A program made the position numbers and the translations under genes. From Halomonas sp. S3-1-1 (lineage in GTDB: Bacteria > Pseudomonadota > Gammaproteobacteria > Pseudomonadales > Halomonadaceae), in assembly GCF_023757625.1 (NCBI RefSeq), contig NZ_JALGBZ010000005.1, forward strand, positions 62,001-126,000: a DNA stretch of 64,000 nucleotides. The letters are read 5' to 3'. A model generated the notes under the pieces. It did no database searches and was not told where the DNA came from. It saw nothing but the letters and a program-made list of their open reading frames with translations. This document shows positions 26,144 to 34,685 of the stretch, in pieces. The number at the start of each line of letters is the position of its first letter. Position 1 is the first letter of the stretch.

Positions 26144-26445
26144 TGCCCAAAAACCAGGAGCCAAGCCATTTCCCAATCCCCCCCCCCAGATCGACAAACT
26201 CAACGATGCTGCCCGGTCCGCCCGGGAGAAAATGGACGCCTGCCGTACAGCAGGCCATCCCGCCAGGGACTCTCGTGGCCGCTAAGCCGGGGCCCGAGTT
26301 CGTGGGCCGATACGAGGCGCTCGAGTAACCGCGGTACAGCCACGCCCAGGTGCTGGTGAAAAACACCGAGACCGGCGTCGAGCGCCGGGTGGGGTATCAG
26401 CAGGTGCAGCTGACCGACTATAAGGGCGCTGGACGCACGGTCTGA
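26143..26445 (+). pseudogene. Degraded coding remnant with poly-C tract and in-frame stop
   Basis: A frame starting at 26143 reads to TAA at 26326-26328 and then continues open to 26445 with protein-like sequence (PRYSHAQVLVKNTETGVERR). A second frame just after the ten-C tract (26178-26187) reads IDKLNDAARSAREKMDA. The pattern fits one or two small genes broken by slippage in the C tract and a nonsense change. The function is unknown, and this also accounts for the gene-poor stretch 26088-26417. Confidence 0.45.
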
Positions 26446-26702
26446 CCGCGCTCGCCAGCGGGCCGCTGTGCTAAGCGCCACACGCCGACGCGATTCTGGT
26501 CGCGCCGCCGCAGTATGTTGGCCTGGGAGCCGGGATCCGCGACGTTGCCGATCGGATTGTACGCATCGCAGCGCCCGCTATAGAGTCGGTCGCCCCGGAT
26601 GATGTGGTACTCGATGACGCGGCGCGGCAAGCTGGCATCAGTGAATTTCCGCCAGCCGCGCCGTTCCATGGCTTTGCGCCACTGGATCGCCTCATAGCTC
26701 AC
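26418..26702 (-). CDS. Small phage-end protein (MSYEAIQW family)
   Basis: The 94-residue basic protein starts at a GTG that overlaps the upstream SLOG gene by 11 bp. It has a close homologue at 55140-55421: both begin MSYEAIQWRK and share VIEYHIIRG, LYSGRC, GSQANIL and RRPAGERGQT. In both elements it is the first gene facing the tail operon from the boundary side. The function is unknown. Confidence 0.7.
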   Translation of the reverse strand: MSYEAIQWRKAMERRGWRKFTDASLPRRVIEYHIIRGDRLYSGRCDAYNPIGNVADPGSQANILRRRDQNRVGVWRLAQRPAGERGQTVRPAPL

Positions 26703-27036
26703 GTATCACCCGCACCAACAATCCCGCCCCTCGTGCCTGATTGACGCAATCAGCCGTCCCTCTACCGCCCGGAAATGCCACCAGATGCGTTGCATACGCG
26801 ACCATTTGCGCGTTTCTGAGCGGCCCTGCCCTGCGCCCTAAATCCCAATCTGCCGGGAATCGCTTCATTGGCCAGCCGCGCTCTTGCGCATATCGCTCGC
26901 CTAAGGAATCCGCCCCGCTCGCCCCGCCGCTCACGATCTCGACGCACGACTGATTCGCAAATATCGCATCGAGCTTGCGCTTCATGAGCGCGTAGTCGTT
27001 GAATGCGCGGCCTCCGGCGATGATGCAGCGGATCAT
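26692..27036 (-). CDS. DUF2493 / YspA-type SLOG family protein
   Basis: The 114-residue protein begins MIRCIIAGGRAFNDY, a Rossmann-type start, and has the diagnostic SGGASGADSLGERYA near residue 37, followed by KRFPADWD and LVAFPGGRGTADC. SLOG proteins of the cpYpsA group bind nucleotide-like ligands and are common in phages and in nucleotide-linked conflict systems. It is translated from an operon of four overlapping minus-strand genes. The ligand here is unknown. Confidence 0.85.
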   Translation of the reverse strand: MIRCIIAGGRAFNDYALMKRKLDAIFANQSCVEIVSGGASGADSLGERYAQERGWPMKRFPADWDLGRRAGPLRNAQMVAYATHLVAFPGGRGTADCVNQARGAGLLVRVIREL

Positions 27037-27251
27037 TCTCCATCTAGGCTAACGTCGCAGCCTGAATAGTGCCCTGTAGGGTATTTCTGCCCTAGCTCGT
27101 GATGCTCAATAATATGCAGCGATACCGACGTTGGCGTGTCGCCAAACTCTGCGCGTATCTCGTCAAACGCGGCATTCATGTGCTGGTCGATGATGGATTC
27201 CATCGCGCCTTTGGTCGAGCGGTATTGATCAATCGTGGTGTCGATGGTCAT
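27033..27251 (-). CDS. Hypothetical acidic protein of the distal accessory operon
   Basis: The 72-residue protein overlaps both neighbours by 4 bp (ATGA). It has a helical first half (STKGAMESIIDQHMNAAFDE) and a His-rich second half (SLHIIEHHELGQKYPTGHYS). No family is recognised. Confidence 0.55.
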   Translation of the reverse strand: MTIDTTIDQYRSTKGAMESIIDQHMNAAFDEIRAEFGDTPTSVSLHIIEHHELGQKYPTGHYSGCDVSLDGE

Positions 27252-27526
27252 TGATCCTCCTTATCTACATTTTCTTCTAGCCATTCGATTACTTCGTCTT
27301 CACTCCATTCTGGGCTTGGCAATTCAGTCATTAAGAGGCGCGCAACCTTCTCTATCGCACGCCTCTCTCCATCGCGGTGTGCCGATTCAGCAATATCTGA
27401 CATCCAGTTAAAAATATGCGGCGAAATTTCGGTATCAAATGTTTCGGACTGCTTTTGGTACTTCTCAGCTCTAATTTCATCGCTGTCATTATCTAATATT
27501 GCCGGGAAAACTGAATCCATATCCAT
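27248..27526 (-). CDS. Hypothetical acidic protein, first gene of the distal accessory operon
   Basis: The ATG at 27526 is preferred over two GTG codons just upstream because AGGAG lies 5 bp before it. The 92-residue protein is strongly acidic and helical, ending in WSEDEVIEWLEENVDKEDQ. Its gene is more AT-rich than the tail genes. It leads a tightly overlapping operon with the SLOG protein. No family is recognised. Confidence 0.55.
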   Translation of the reverse strand: MDMDSVFPAILDNDSDEIRAEKYQKQSETFDTEISPHIFNWMSDIAESAHRDGERRAIEKVARLLMTELPSPEWSEDEVIEWLEENVDKEDQ

Positions 27527-27593
27527 CACCACTCCTCTGCCGTATCGGCGTTATCAATCCAAACTGCTATGGCTAGCATAGCGCTTTAGACTG

Positions 27594-27613
27594 GTGGTCG
27601 CATTTTGGTCGCA
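27594..27613 (-). repeat. Boundary direct repeat shared by both elements
   Basis: Read on the minus strand this is TGCGACCAAAATGCGACCAC, a pair of 8-base direct repeats. The second element has the same 20 bases with one change at 55093-55112, in the same relative orientation and at a similar distance from its boundary. It may be an arm-type integrase or accessory factor site. Confidence 0.65.
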
Positions 27614-27720
27614 CGGTATCTGCGGCAATATCGGTTATTGCCAGCATGGCGTAACTATAAATTATTGATTTATAAAGAAACCGCAGTGCAAGCGCAGCCC
27701 AGTTAATTATAGAAACGAAC

Positions 27721-27774
27721 TTAAAATCTCTCGGGGGTAACCCCGTGCCGGTTCAAGTCCGGCTCCGGGCACCA
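27721..27774 (+). other. Prophage right attachment site: 3' part of tRNA-Leu(UAA)
   Basis: The 54 bases run from the anticodon loop (TTAAAA, anticodon UAA) through the 3' anticodon strand (TCTCT), variable arm, T-arm (GCCGGTTCAAGTCCGGC) and acceptor end (TCCGGGCACCA). The bases upstream do not complete a tRNA, so this is a duplicated 3' fragment left by tyrosine-integrase insertion. The intact tRNA gene should sit at the other end of the prophage, left of this window. Confidence 0.88.
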
Positions 27775-27911
27775 TCCATTATCCCCTTCTATTGAACGAT
27801 CTCGAAGCCTTGCTTTACGTATCACCTCATGATCGTCCGACCTGTTTGCGCAACCCCCCCCCCGATTTTCAAAACCCTGACCTCTTTTCATCCGCGTGGC
27901 CGTTAGCCGAG

Positions 27912-28310
27912 CTAGTGGCCAGGGCGGTGCAGCAGCCGGCGAAGCGCACGATGATCGCTAGCCGACACGCTATCCGGCCAGAGCCAGAGTCGCGCGCCGC
28001 CCACGTCCAGCCCCAAAAGCCAGGGCCCGAGATAGTGACAGCGAAGCAAAACGGCTTCACTGGGCTCGCCGCACGCTTTTATCCAGCGCGCATAAAGCAT
28101 CTCATCGAGCGCTTGAATCGAAAGCGCACCCGCAGGCTGGGCGCCCGCGTACAAGGCGACCACTCCCAGCAGTAAAAGCCAAACGGCAAGCACCAGAGGC
28201 GGCGGGGCGAACGTCAGCCCCACGCCCGCAAGCCCCGATGCCAGCAGCGCATGGATCGCTGGCGGGTAGTTAGAGCGTGCGATAGGCACTGTTATCGGTG
28301 GTTTCGGCAT
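27912..28310 (-). CDS. ygfX: YgfX (CptA) membrane protein
   Basis: The 132-residue protein has two adjacent hydrophobic segments near residues 17-58 (AIHALLASGLAGVGLTF and LVLAVWLLLLGVVALYAG) followed by a soluble part with LLLRCHYLGPWLLGLDVGG, typical of YgfX. It overlaps sdhE by 41 bp; the sdhE-ygfX pair is conserved in gammaproteobacteria. YgfX has been described as an inner-membrane partner of SdhE and as a cell-shape toxin. It is the first host gene beyond the prophage boundary. Confidence 0.82.
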   Translation of the reverse strand: MPKPPITVPIARSNYPPAIHALLASGLAGVGLTFAPPPLVLAVWLLLLGVVALYAGAQPAGALSIQALDEMLYARWIKACGEPSEAVLLRCHYLGPWLLGLDVGGARLWLWPDSVSASDHRALRRLLHRPGH

Positions 28311-28563
28311 GCTCGACGATCATCTGTACCAGCCGGCGCAGGTCCGGGTCGGTGGGCCACTCGCGGTGCATCAGCCAAACGAAGAGATCCTGGTCCTCCT
28401 CCTCGATCAGACGCTGATAAACCAACCGGTCCTCTTTGGAAAGCGAATCGAAGCGCTTTTCGAGAAAAGGAATCAGCAGCAGATCCAGCTCCCACATGCC
28501 GCGACGCGAATGCCAATAAAGCCGTTTACGGAGGATGGCCTCCGGGGAAGTGTCATCGCTCAA
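28270..28563 (-). CDS. sdhE: Succinate dehydrogenase flavinylation factor SdhE
   Basis: The 97-residue protein carries the SdhE signature: LYWHSRRGMWELDLLL, then FLEKRFDSLSKEDRLVYQ and EEEDQDLFVWLM. It includes the RGxxE-type motif needed for FAD attachment to SdhA. It is cotranscribed with ygfX and divergent from ihfB. The 224-bp gap to ihfB must hold both promoters; a 10-base direct repeat (ACCTTGTTTT) is present at 28661 and 28680. Confidence 0.93.
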   Translation of the reverse strand: MSDDTSPEAILRKRLYWHSRRGMWELDLLLIPFLEKRFDSLSKEDRLVYQRLIEEEDQDLFVWLMHREWPTDPDLRRLVQMIVEHAETTDNSAYRTL

Positions 28564-28787
28564 CGTGGACCTCTATCAAGTCTTGAATGGAAAGCCAGTA
28601 TACCTGAGCCAAAGGGTCGCGCCAGGGGCCGGCTTCGCCTATGCTGTTATTCGACCTAGAACCTTGTTTTAACTAAAGTACCTTGTTTTGCCCGAATTGT
28701 TTTATCACCCGATGCGCAGTATGCTGAAGTAGATGTTATTGCGGCCGTAAGCGCATACGACCTTTAACGTTTGCAGGGAGCCAACCG

Positions 28788-29084
28788 ATGACCAAATCTG
28801 AATTAATCGAACAAATCGCGATGCGTCAACCGGAGCTGTCCGCCAGGGAAGTCGAAACGGCGGTGCGTATTATCCTCGACGACATGACCGACGCCCTCTC
28901 CAGCGGCGGCCGCGTCGAAATTCGTGGCTTTGGCAGCTTTTCGCTGCACTACCGCGAGCCGCGGGTTGGCCGCAACCCCAAAACCGGCGACCCGGTGGAT
29001 CTCGAGGGCAAGTACGTCCCCCACTTCAAACCGGGCAAGGAGCTGCGCGAGCAGGTCGACGCTAGCCGTGCGCTGGGGTATTGA
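28788..29084 (+). CDS. ihfB: Integration host factor subunit beta
   Basis: The 98-residue protein is nearly superimposable on IHF-beta: [11 protein letters not shown] at the start, [26 protein letters not shown] and [12 protein letters not shown]. It pairs with IHF-alpha to bend DNA in recombination, transcription and phage integration. In many gammaproteobacteria ihfB follows rpsA; rpsA is not upstream here. lapA and lapB follow, the usual neighbours. Confidence 0.96.
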   Translation: MTKSELIEQIAMRQPELSAREVETAVRIILDDMTDALSSGGRVEIRGFGSFSLHYREPRVGRNPKTGDPVDLEGKYVPHFKPGKELREQVDASRALGY

Positions 29085-29200
29085 AGCCAAACCACTCGAG
29101 ACGGGCCGAGAGCATTGTCGGGGATGACGCCGCGCCCTGACTCATACACAATAGAGCCCTCTGCACGTAAAAACTTGCACGTTAAAACCAGGAACTTCTC

Positions 29201-29506
29201 ATGCGCTGGATCAAAGGGCTTTTACTAGCCATCGTATTACTCGTGGTGCTGCTGGTCGGCATCCTGTTTGCCGTGAACAACCAGCAGGCGATTGCCCTGA
29301 ATCTGATCTGGACCGAACTCCCCCCGATTTCGCTATCGGTATGGCTTCTGGCCACGCTGACACTCGGCGTCGTGCTGGGGATGCTGGCAATGCTGGGTGT
29401 TTACGTTCGACTGAAAGCCCGTTTGGCGCGCAGTGAGCGACACAGCAAGCACCAGCAAAAAGAGCTTGATCGCCTTCGCACTCAGGAGTTCAAGGAACTG
29501 GCTTAA
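29201..29506 (+). CDS. lapA: Lipopolysaccharide assembly protein A
   Basis: The 101-residue inner-membrane protein has two transmembrane helices (about residues 5-24, ILFAVNNQQAIALN, then 42-64) and a basic coiled-coil tail (RSERHSKHQQKELDRL), as in LapA/YciS. It acts with LapB in controlling LPS synthesis through LpxC turnover. LapB starts immediately after the stop codon. Confidence 0.9.
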   Translation: MRWIKGLLLAIVLLVVLLVGILFAVNNQQAIALNLIWTELPPISLSVWLLATLTLGVVLGMLAMLGVYVRLKARLARSERHSKHQQKELDRLRTQEFKELA

Positions 29507-30706
29507 ATGCAGGATGTCGCGCTGCTCGGCGTGCTTTTCGCTGCCTTGGCCATTGGCTTCGGGCTTGGCGTACGCCATCGCGCCGGCAAGCGTCTCACCC
29601 GACCGGCACCCAAAGCGCCGGCGCTGTCGAAAGAGTATTTTGTCGGGCTCAACTATTTGCTCAATGAGCAGCCCGATGAGGCGATCAACACCTTCATCAA
29701 CGCGCTGGACGTCAATAGCGACACCGTAGAGACGCACATTGCCCTGGGCAAGCTCTTCCGCGCCCGGGGCGAAGCGGACAAGGCCGTCAGCATTCACCAG
29801 AACCTGCTCGCCCGCCCCGCCCTTTCAGTCGCGACCAACGATCATATCCAGCTCGAACTCGCCCAGGATTTCATCGCACTCGGCGTACACGACCGTGCCC
29901 AGCGGCTTTTGAAAACGCTGCTCAACCACACCACCGACGACACCTACCGGCTGAACGCCAAGCGCCTGCTGCTCGATTTGCTCGACCGTGAACGCGAATG
30001 GCAGGAAGCGCTGGAGACCGTTGGCCCCATCCTCAAGCAGCAGCCCGCCCTGCGCCGCCCGGCCGCCCACTGGCTGTGCGAGCTTGCCATCGAGGGGATT
30101 GGCGAATCGAGCCGCGCACTTGCTCGAAAACATCTCAAAAAAGCGCTGCAGATGGACGAGAACTGCGTGCGCGCAACGCTGCTTTATGCCGAGCTCGAAA
30201 TGGAAAACGGCCACTATCAGCGGGCGATCGACTGGCTCGAGCGCATCCCCCATCAGGATATAGCGCATATACCCACCATGCTGACTGCCTTAAAGCGCGC
30301 CTACGAGCGCCTGGAAAACCTGGCAGGCTTCGAGGCGCATCTTTACCGGCTGCTGGGTCAGGCGCCTTACACCAGCGTGATCGTGGCGCTGGGCGAACTC
30401 GTCCATCGCCGCGACGGCGTCGACAGCGCCATCGAGCGCACCGGCGAGTGGCTGCGCGAGGCGCCGAGCCTGGGCGGTCTCGACTACCTGATCGATTTGT
30501 ATCTGGAAAGCGAGCGGCTAAACGGCAAGACCTCGCCGGATACCCGGCTGCTGCTGCTGAAACACCACACCGGCGCGTTGCTCGAGGGCCGGCCGCGCCA
30601 GCGCTGTCGCCACTGCGGTTTCACGAGCGATCATCTGGTGTGGCAGTGCCCCAGCTGCCGACGCTGGGGCACGATCAAACCGATTACCGGGATCGAGGGC
30701 GAGTAG
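29507..30706 (+). CDS. lapB: Lipopolysaccharide assembly protein B
   Basis: The 399-residue protein has one N-terminal membrane helix, a series of TPR repeats (for example [18 protein letters not shown] near 45) and a C-terminal rubredoxin-like zinc ribbon ([18 protein letters not shown]). This is the full LapB/YciM architecture, which adapts LpxC to FtsH. Its 3' end overlaps the convergent pyrF gene by 23 bp. Confidence 0.94.
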   Translation: MQDVALLGVLFAALAIGFGLGVRHRAGKRLTRPAPKAPALSKEYFVGLNYLLNEQPDEAINTFINALDVNSDTVETHIALGKLFRARGEADKAVSIHQNLLARPALSVATNDHIQLELAQDFIALGVHDRAQRLLKTLLNHTTDDTYRLNAKRLLLDLLDREREWQEALETVGPILKQQPALRRPAAHWLCELAIEGIGESSRALARKHLKKALQMDENCVRATLLYAELEMENGHYQRAIDWLERIPHQDIAHIPTMLTALKRAYERLENLAGFEAHLYRLLGQAPYTSVIVALGELVHRRDGVDSAIERTGEWLREAPSLGGLDYLIDLYLESERLNGKTSPDTRLLLLKHHTGALLEGRPRQRCRHCGFTSDHLVWQCPSCRRWGTIKPITGIEGE

Positions 30707-31403
30707 CGCCAGCGATGTCGGCCTCGATAGCCTTGAGCGCCGCCATGGGCTCCTCGGCCTGGGTGACCGGGCGCCCGATGACCATATGGGTACTGCCCGC
30801 GGCCAACGCCGCGCTCGGGGTCATGACGCGCGACTGATCATCGAGGGCGGCAGAGCGCGGGCGAATGCCCGGCGTCACTTTCAAGAACGCCTCGCCGCAG
30901 ATGCTCTCGACCGCCGAAGCCTCCTGAGCAGAGCAGACCACCCCGGCCAGACCGCTTTCATGGGTCAGCCTTGCCAGCCGCATCACCTGCTCGTCGAGCG
31001 CCCCGTTCACGCCGATATCATTAAGCGCCTCGCCGCTCATGCTGGTCAGCACGGTCACAGCGATCAGGTGGGTTTTCAGACCGCTCTGGCGCAGTCGCTC
31101 GGCCGCAGTCTCCATCATCGCCCGGCCGCCACTGGCATGCACGTTCACCATCCACACGCCCTGCTCCGCCGCCGCCTGCACGGCGCTGGCCACGGTGTTG
31201 GGAATATCGTGGAATTTGAGATCGAGAAAAATCTCGAAGCCGCGCCCGTGAAGCGCCTCGAGCACCGCCGGGCCGCTGCGGGTGAAAAGCTCTTTACCCA
31301 CTTTAACCCGGCAGCGGGCAGGGTCGAGCTGGTCGGCCATGCACAGGGCCTGGTCCAGCGAGGGGTAATCGAGGGCGATGATGAGGGGAGAATCGGTTGC
31401 CAC
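30684..31403 (-). CDS. pyrF: Orotidine 5'-phosphate decarboxylase
   Basis: The 239-residue enzyme converts OMP to UMP. The catalytic segment [13 protein letters not shown] (DxKxxD type) is near residue 60, and the phosphate-binding end has TPGIRP and [13 protein letters not shown]. Length matches bacterial PyrF. In E. coli pyrF follows lapB in the same direction; here it is convergent. Confidence 0.95.
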   Translation of the reverse strand: MATDSPLIIALDYPSLDQALCMADQLDPARCRVKVGKELFTRSGPAVLEALHGRGFEIFLDLKFHDIPNTVASAVQAAAEQGVWMVNVHASGGRAMMETAAERLRQSGLKTHLIAVTVLTSMSGEALNDIGVNGALDEQVMRLARLTHESGLAGVVCSAQEASAVESICGEAFLKVTPGIRPRSAALDDQSRVMTPSAALAAGSTHMVIGRPVTQAEEPMAALKAIEADIAGATRPRSR

Positions 31404-31618
31404 GGGCGCGCTCCTTGTTTGAACCGCGCCATTATACCAGCCTTGCCCCGCGCTTTCGTGTAAGCGATCTCAGGACCGAACCTGGGCATCTGCTTACAGA
31501 AGCCGTCGCTTTGAGATGACGGCGGGGTGACAAAAGCCTTGCCAGGTTGATCAGGAGCCGTGCCGGCGGGGACCGGGCGGACGGCAAAGAATCCATCGAT
31601 ATCTCAAGGGGACTTACC

Positions 31619-31903
31619 ATGAAGCGGATGATCAAGGGATTACTGGCAGCGGCGGTATTGGGCATCGGCGTGAGCGGCGCGGCACTGGCGCAATCCATGG
31701 CGCCGATCAACGTCAACACCGCCGACGAGGAGCTGCTCGCCGAGCTGCCCGGCGTCGGCCCCAGCCGCGCGGCGGCCATTATCGAGGAGCGCAGCGCCAA
31801 CGGGGACTTCGAAAACGCCGATGACCTGACGCGCGTCAGCGGCATCGGCCCCGCCACGGTCGAAGGCATGCAGGATCAAATCACCTTCGAAAGCGACTCC
31901 TGA
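31619..31903 (+). CDS. Secreted ComEA-like helix-hairpin-helix protein
   Basis: The start at 31619 (AAGGGGAC upstream) gives 94 residues with a signal peptide ending GAALAQ near residue 24. The mature part is one HhH pair: INVNTADEELLAELPGVGPS and LTRVSGIGPATV. Such proteins bind DNA in the periplasm, as in natural transformation, although many short homologues have unproven roles. No other competence gene is in the window. Confidence 0.88.
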   Translation: MKRMIKGLLAAAVLGIGVSGAALAQSMAPINVNTADEELLAELPGVGPSRAAAIIEERSANGDFENADDLTRVSGIGPATVEGMQDQITFESDS

Positions 31904-31917
31904 ACCGTCGCTCGCCG

Positions 31918-31940
31918 CCCTGACGAGCGTTCTGTCAGGG
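31918..31940. other. Inverted repeat between convergent genes
   Basis: CCCTGAC and GTCAGGG are separated by 9 bases and sit between the ComEA-like gene and prpD, overlapping the prpD stop. No U-tract is present, so it is only a candidate shared transcript end. Confidence 0.35.
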
Positions 31941-33419
31941 CGTCATCTCCCACAAATCCATAAAACGATCCACCGGCAACGCCTCGAGACCTGCCTGGTC
32001 GTTACAAACCGCCAGCAATCGCTGACAGCGTTTGGCGGGAAAGCGCGTCTTTAGGTGGCGCTCGAACTTCGCCATCAGCAGCGGCATCGCCTCATGGCGG
32101 CGCCGCTGATGGCCGAGCGGATACTCCACCGTTACCCGCTCGGTATGCGAACCACCCTTAAAAAACACCTGTACCGCGTTGGCGATCGAGCGCCGCTCGG
32201 GGTCCAGATACGCCGCGGAAAACGTCGGGTCCTCCTTGACCACCATGTTGGCGCGCAGCGCGTCAATCATCGGATGCGCGGCGTGAAAATCATCCTCGTA
32301 GTGTTCGGCGGCAAGCGCGCCTTGCATCAGCGGTACCGCGACCATGTACTGCAGGCAGTGGTCGCGGTCAGCCGGATTGGCCAGAGGGCCGGTCTTGGAA
32401 ATGATACGAATCGCCGCCTCGTGAGTCGTCAGCTCGATGCGCTCGATCTCCTCTAGCCGGCCCTTGACCTGTGGGTGTAGCGCCACCGCCGCTTCGCAGG
32501 CGGTTTGGGCATGGAACTCTGCAGGGTAGGCCACCTTGAAGAGCACGTGCTCCATGACGTACGAGCCGAGTTCGCGCTGAAAACGAAACCGACGCTCGGC
32601 CTCGGGTTTCAGGCTCAAATCGCGATTGGCGTGGCTGAATAAGACATCGTAAAAGCCCCACTGCGGGGCGCTCAGCGCGCTCGGGATACCCATTTCGCCG
32701 CGCAGGGCGATATCCGCCAGAAACACCCCGCGCGAAGTCGCATCGCCCGCGGCCCAGCTCTTTCGTGAACCGGCGTTGGGCGCGTGGCGATAGGTGCGCA
32801 AACTTTGCCCATCCACGAAGGCGTGGGAGAGCGCCGAAAGAAGCTCGTCGCGGCTCGCGCCCTGAAGGTGTGCTGCCACCGCGGTGGAGGCAACCTTGAC
32901 CAGCACCACATGATCGAGCCCGACCCGATTGAAGCTGTTCTCGAGCGCCAGCACGCCCTGAATTTCGTGCGCCATGACCATCGCGTGCAGCACGTCGCGC
33001 ATGTAAAGCGGCGCCTCACCCCGGGCCACGCGCTGCTGTGAAAGGTGGTCCGCCACCGCGAGAATCGCCCCCAGGTTATCCGATGGGTGGCCCCACTCCG
33101 CTGCCAGCCAGGTATCGTTGTAGTCGAGCCAGCGAACCAAAGCGCCGATGTCCCAGGCCGCCTTGACCGGGTCCAGCCGTAGCGCGGTACCGGGCACCCG
33201 GGCGCCAAACGGTACCACGGTGCCCGGCACCCGCGGCCCCAGCAGCTTGGTGCAGGCGGGAAAGCCGAGCGCGAGTAGGCCGCAGCCGAGCGTATCAAGC
33301 AGGCAGCAACGCGCGGTGGACAGCGCCTCCTCGCTCGGCAACGTAAAGGTCAGCACGTAGTCGGCCAGCCGCTGAAGCTCTTCGTCGTAATCAGGGCGTT
33401 CGTTGCTCTCAAAACTCAT
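31935..33419 (-). CDS. prpD: 2-methylcitrate dehydratase PrpD
   Basis: The 494-residue protein matches the MmgE/PrpD family: [30 protein letters not shown], a central [19 protein letters not shown] and [20 protein letters not shown]. It dehydrates 2-methylcitrate in propionate oxidation. It is last in the cluster gntR-prpB-prpC-acnD-prpF-prpD. Genomes with AcnD often lack PrpD, so carrying both is noteworthy. Confidence 0.93.
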   Translation of the reverse strand: MSFESNERPDYDEELQRLADYVLTFTLPSEEALSTARCCLLDTLGCGLLALGFPACTKLLGPRVPGTVVPFGARVPGTALRLDPVKAAWDIGALVRWLDYNDTWLAAEWGHPSDNLGAILAVADHLSQQRVARGEAPLYMRDVLHAMVMAHEIQGVLALENSFNRVGLDHVVLVKVASTAVAAHLQGASRDELLSALSHAFVDGQSLRTYRHAPNAGSRKSWAAGDATSRGVFLADIALRGEMGIPSALSAPQWGFYDVLFSHANRDLSLKPEAERRFRFQRELGSYVMEHVLFKVAYPAEFHAQTACEAAVALHPQVKGRLEEIERIELTTHEAAIRIISKTGPLANPADRDHCLQYMVAVPLMQGALAAEHYEDDFHAAHPMIDALRANMVVKEDPTFSAAYLDPERRSIANAVQVFFKGGSHTERVTVEYPLGHQRRRHEAMPLLMAKFERHLKTRFPAKRCQRLLAVCNDQAGLEALPVDRFMDLWEMTP

Positions 33420-33433
33420 GATGACCTCCTTCT

Positions 33434-34621
33434 TCAGTCGGCTGTCAGGCTATCGCTGGGGACGAATACTCGGCCCTCCATCAGCACCCGGGCGCTGCGG
33501 CTCATCAACGCTCGGTCGATCTGCCAGCGGCCTTCTACCAGGCTCGCCTTGGCGCCAACGTGCAGCGTACCGGACGGGTGACCAAACGTGACCGCCTCGC
33601 GCTCGCCGCCGCCGGCGGCAAGGTTCACCAGCGTGCCCTCGATCGCCGCCGCCGAGGCAATCGCCACCGCTGCGGTGCCCATCATGGCGTGGTGGAGCTT
33701 ACCCATCGATAGCGCCCGTACGACCAGGTCGAGCTCATTCGCCGCCACGGCTCGCCCGCTCGATGCGGTGTAATCCGCCGGAGGCGCCACGAACGCCACC
33801 TTCGGCGTGTGCAGGCGCCCCGCCGCCGCTTCGAGGCTCTCGGCCAGCCCCATTTTGAGCGAGGCATGGGTGCGAATCGCCTCGAACCGGGCAAGCGCCT
33901 GGGCGTCACCGTTGATCGCCTCCTGAAGCTCCGTGCCGGTGTAGCCGATGTCCCGGGCGTTGACGAACACCGTCGGGATACCGGCATTGATCATCGTCGC
34001 CTCGAGCGTGCCGATGCCCGGCACCTCGAGGGCGTCTACCACGTTTCCCGTGGGGAAGATCGCCCCTTCGCCGTCGGCGGGGTCGACGAAGGCCACCGGG
34101 ATTTCGGCGGCGGGAAAGGTTACGCCGTCGAGTTCGAAATCGCCGGTTTCCTGCACCCGGCCGCCGGTCATCGGCACCCAGCTGATGATCGTCTTTTTGA
34201 TATTCGCCTGCCAGATGCGCACCTCGACCACGCCGTCATCCGGAATGCGCGCCGGGTCGATGAGCCCGGCGCGAATCGCGAACGGCCCAACGGCGGCGGA
34301 CAGGTTGCCACAGTTGCCGCTCCAGTCGACGAAGGGCCGGTCGATGGACACCTGGCCGAACAGATAGTCGACGTCGTGATCCCTTGAGGCGCTCTTTGAG
34401 AGAATCACCGCCTTGCTGGTGCTCGACGTCGCCCCGCCCATGCCGTCGATCTGCTTTCCATAGGGGTCGGGGCTCCCCATCAAGCGCAGCAGAAAGCGAT
34501 CACGAGCGGGGCCCGGCGCTCTTGCCGCCTCGGGTAGGGCGTCGAGCGTGCAGAATACGCCCTTGCTGGTGCCGCCACGCATGTAGGTGGCGGGAATCTC
34601 GACCTGGGGGCTGGTGGTCAT
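33434..34621 (-). CDS. prpF: AcnD-accessory protein PrpF
   Basis: The 395-residue protein starts with [16 protein letters not shown] and has [20 protein letters not shown] and [17 protein letters not shown], all PrpF signatures. PrpF belongs to the diaminopimelate-epimerase fold family and isomerises the trans product of AcnD so that the methylcitrate cycle can proceed. It lies directly downstream of acnD. Confidence 0.94.
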   Translation of the reverse strand: MTTSPQVEIPATYMRGGTSKGVFCTLDALPEAARAPGPARDRFLLRLMGSPDPYGKQIDGMGGATSSTSKAVILSKSASRDHDVDYLFGQVSIDRPFVDWSGNCGNLSAAVGPFAIRAGLIDPARIPDDGVVEVRIWQANIKKTIISWVPMTGGRVQETGDFELDGVTFPAAEIPVAFVDPADGEGAIFPTGNVVDALEVPGIGTLEATMINAGIPTVFVNARDIGYTGTELQEAINGDAQALARFEAIRTHASLKMGLAESLEAAAGRLHTPKVAFVAPPADYTASSGRAVAANELDLVVRALSMGKLHHAMMGTAAVAIASAAAIEGTLVNLAAGGGEREAVTFGHPSGTLHVGAKASLVEGRWQIDRALMSRSARVLMEGRVFVPSDSLTAD

Positions 34622-34685
34622 GGCGTGCTCCTGAAACGCCCGGCGCGGGGCCGGGCGTGGGTGAAGAGTGTCAAACGATGCCAGA

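Larger units (their letters stand above)
1..27774 (+). mobile_element. Siphovirus-like prophage, left part outside the window
   Basis: The block holds a packaging, head, neck, tail tube, tape measure and tail-tip gene order on the + strand and ends in a tRNA-Leu 3' fragment that marks the right boundary. There is no contractile sheath, so the tail looks long and non-contractile. Integrase, repressor, replication and lysis genes are not seen and may lie left of position 1. One gene carries a nonsense codon and one small region is degraded, so the element may be partly decayed, although terminase through tape measure is otherwise open. Confidence 0.93.

Noticed and set aside
27721..27774. A functional tRNA gene
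   Set aside because: The 5' half is missing, so it cannot fold into a complete tRNA; it is the att duplication.
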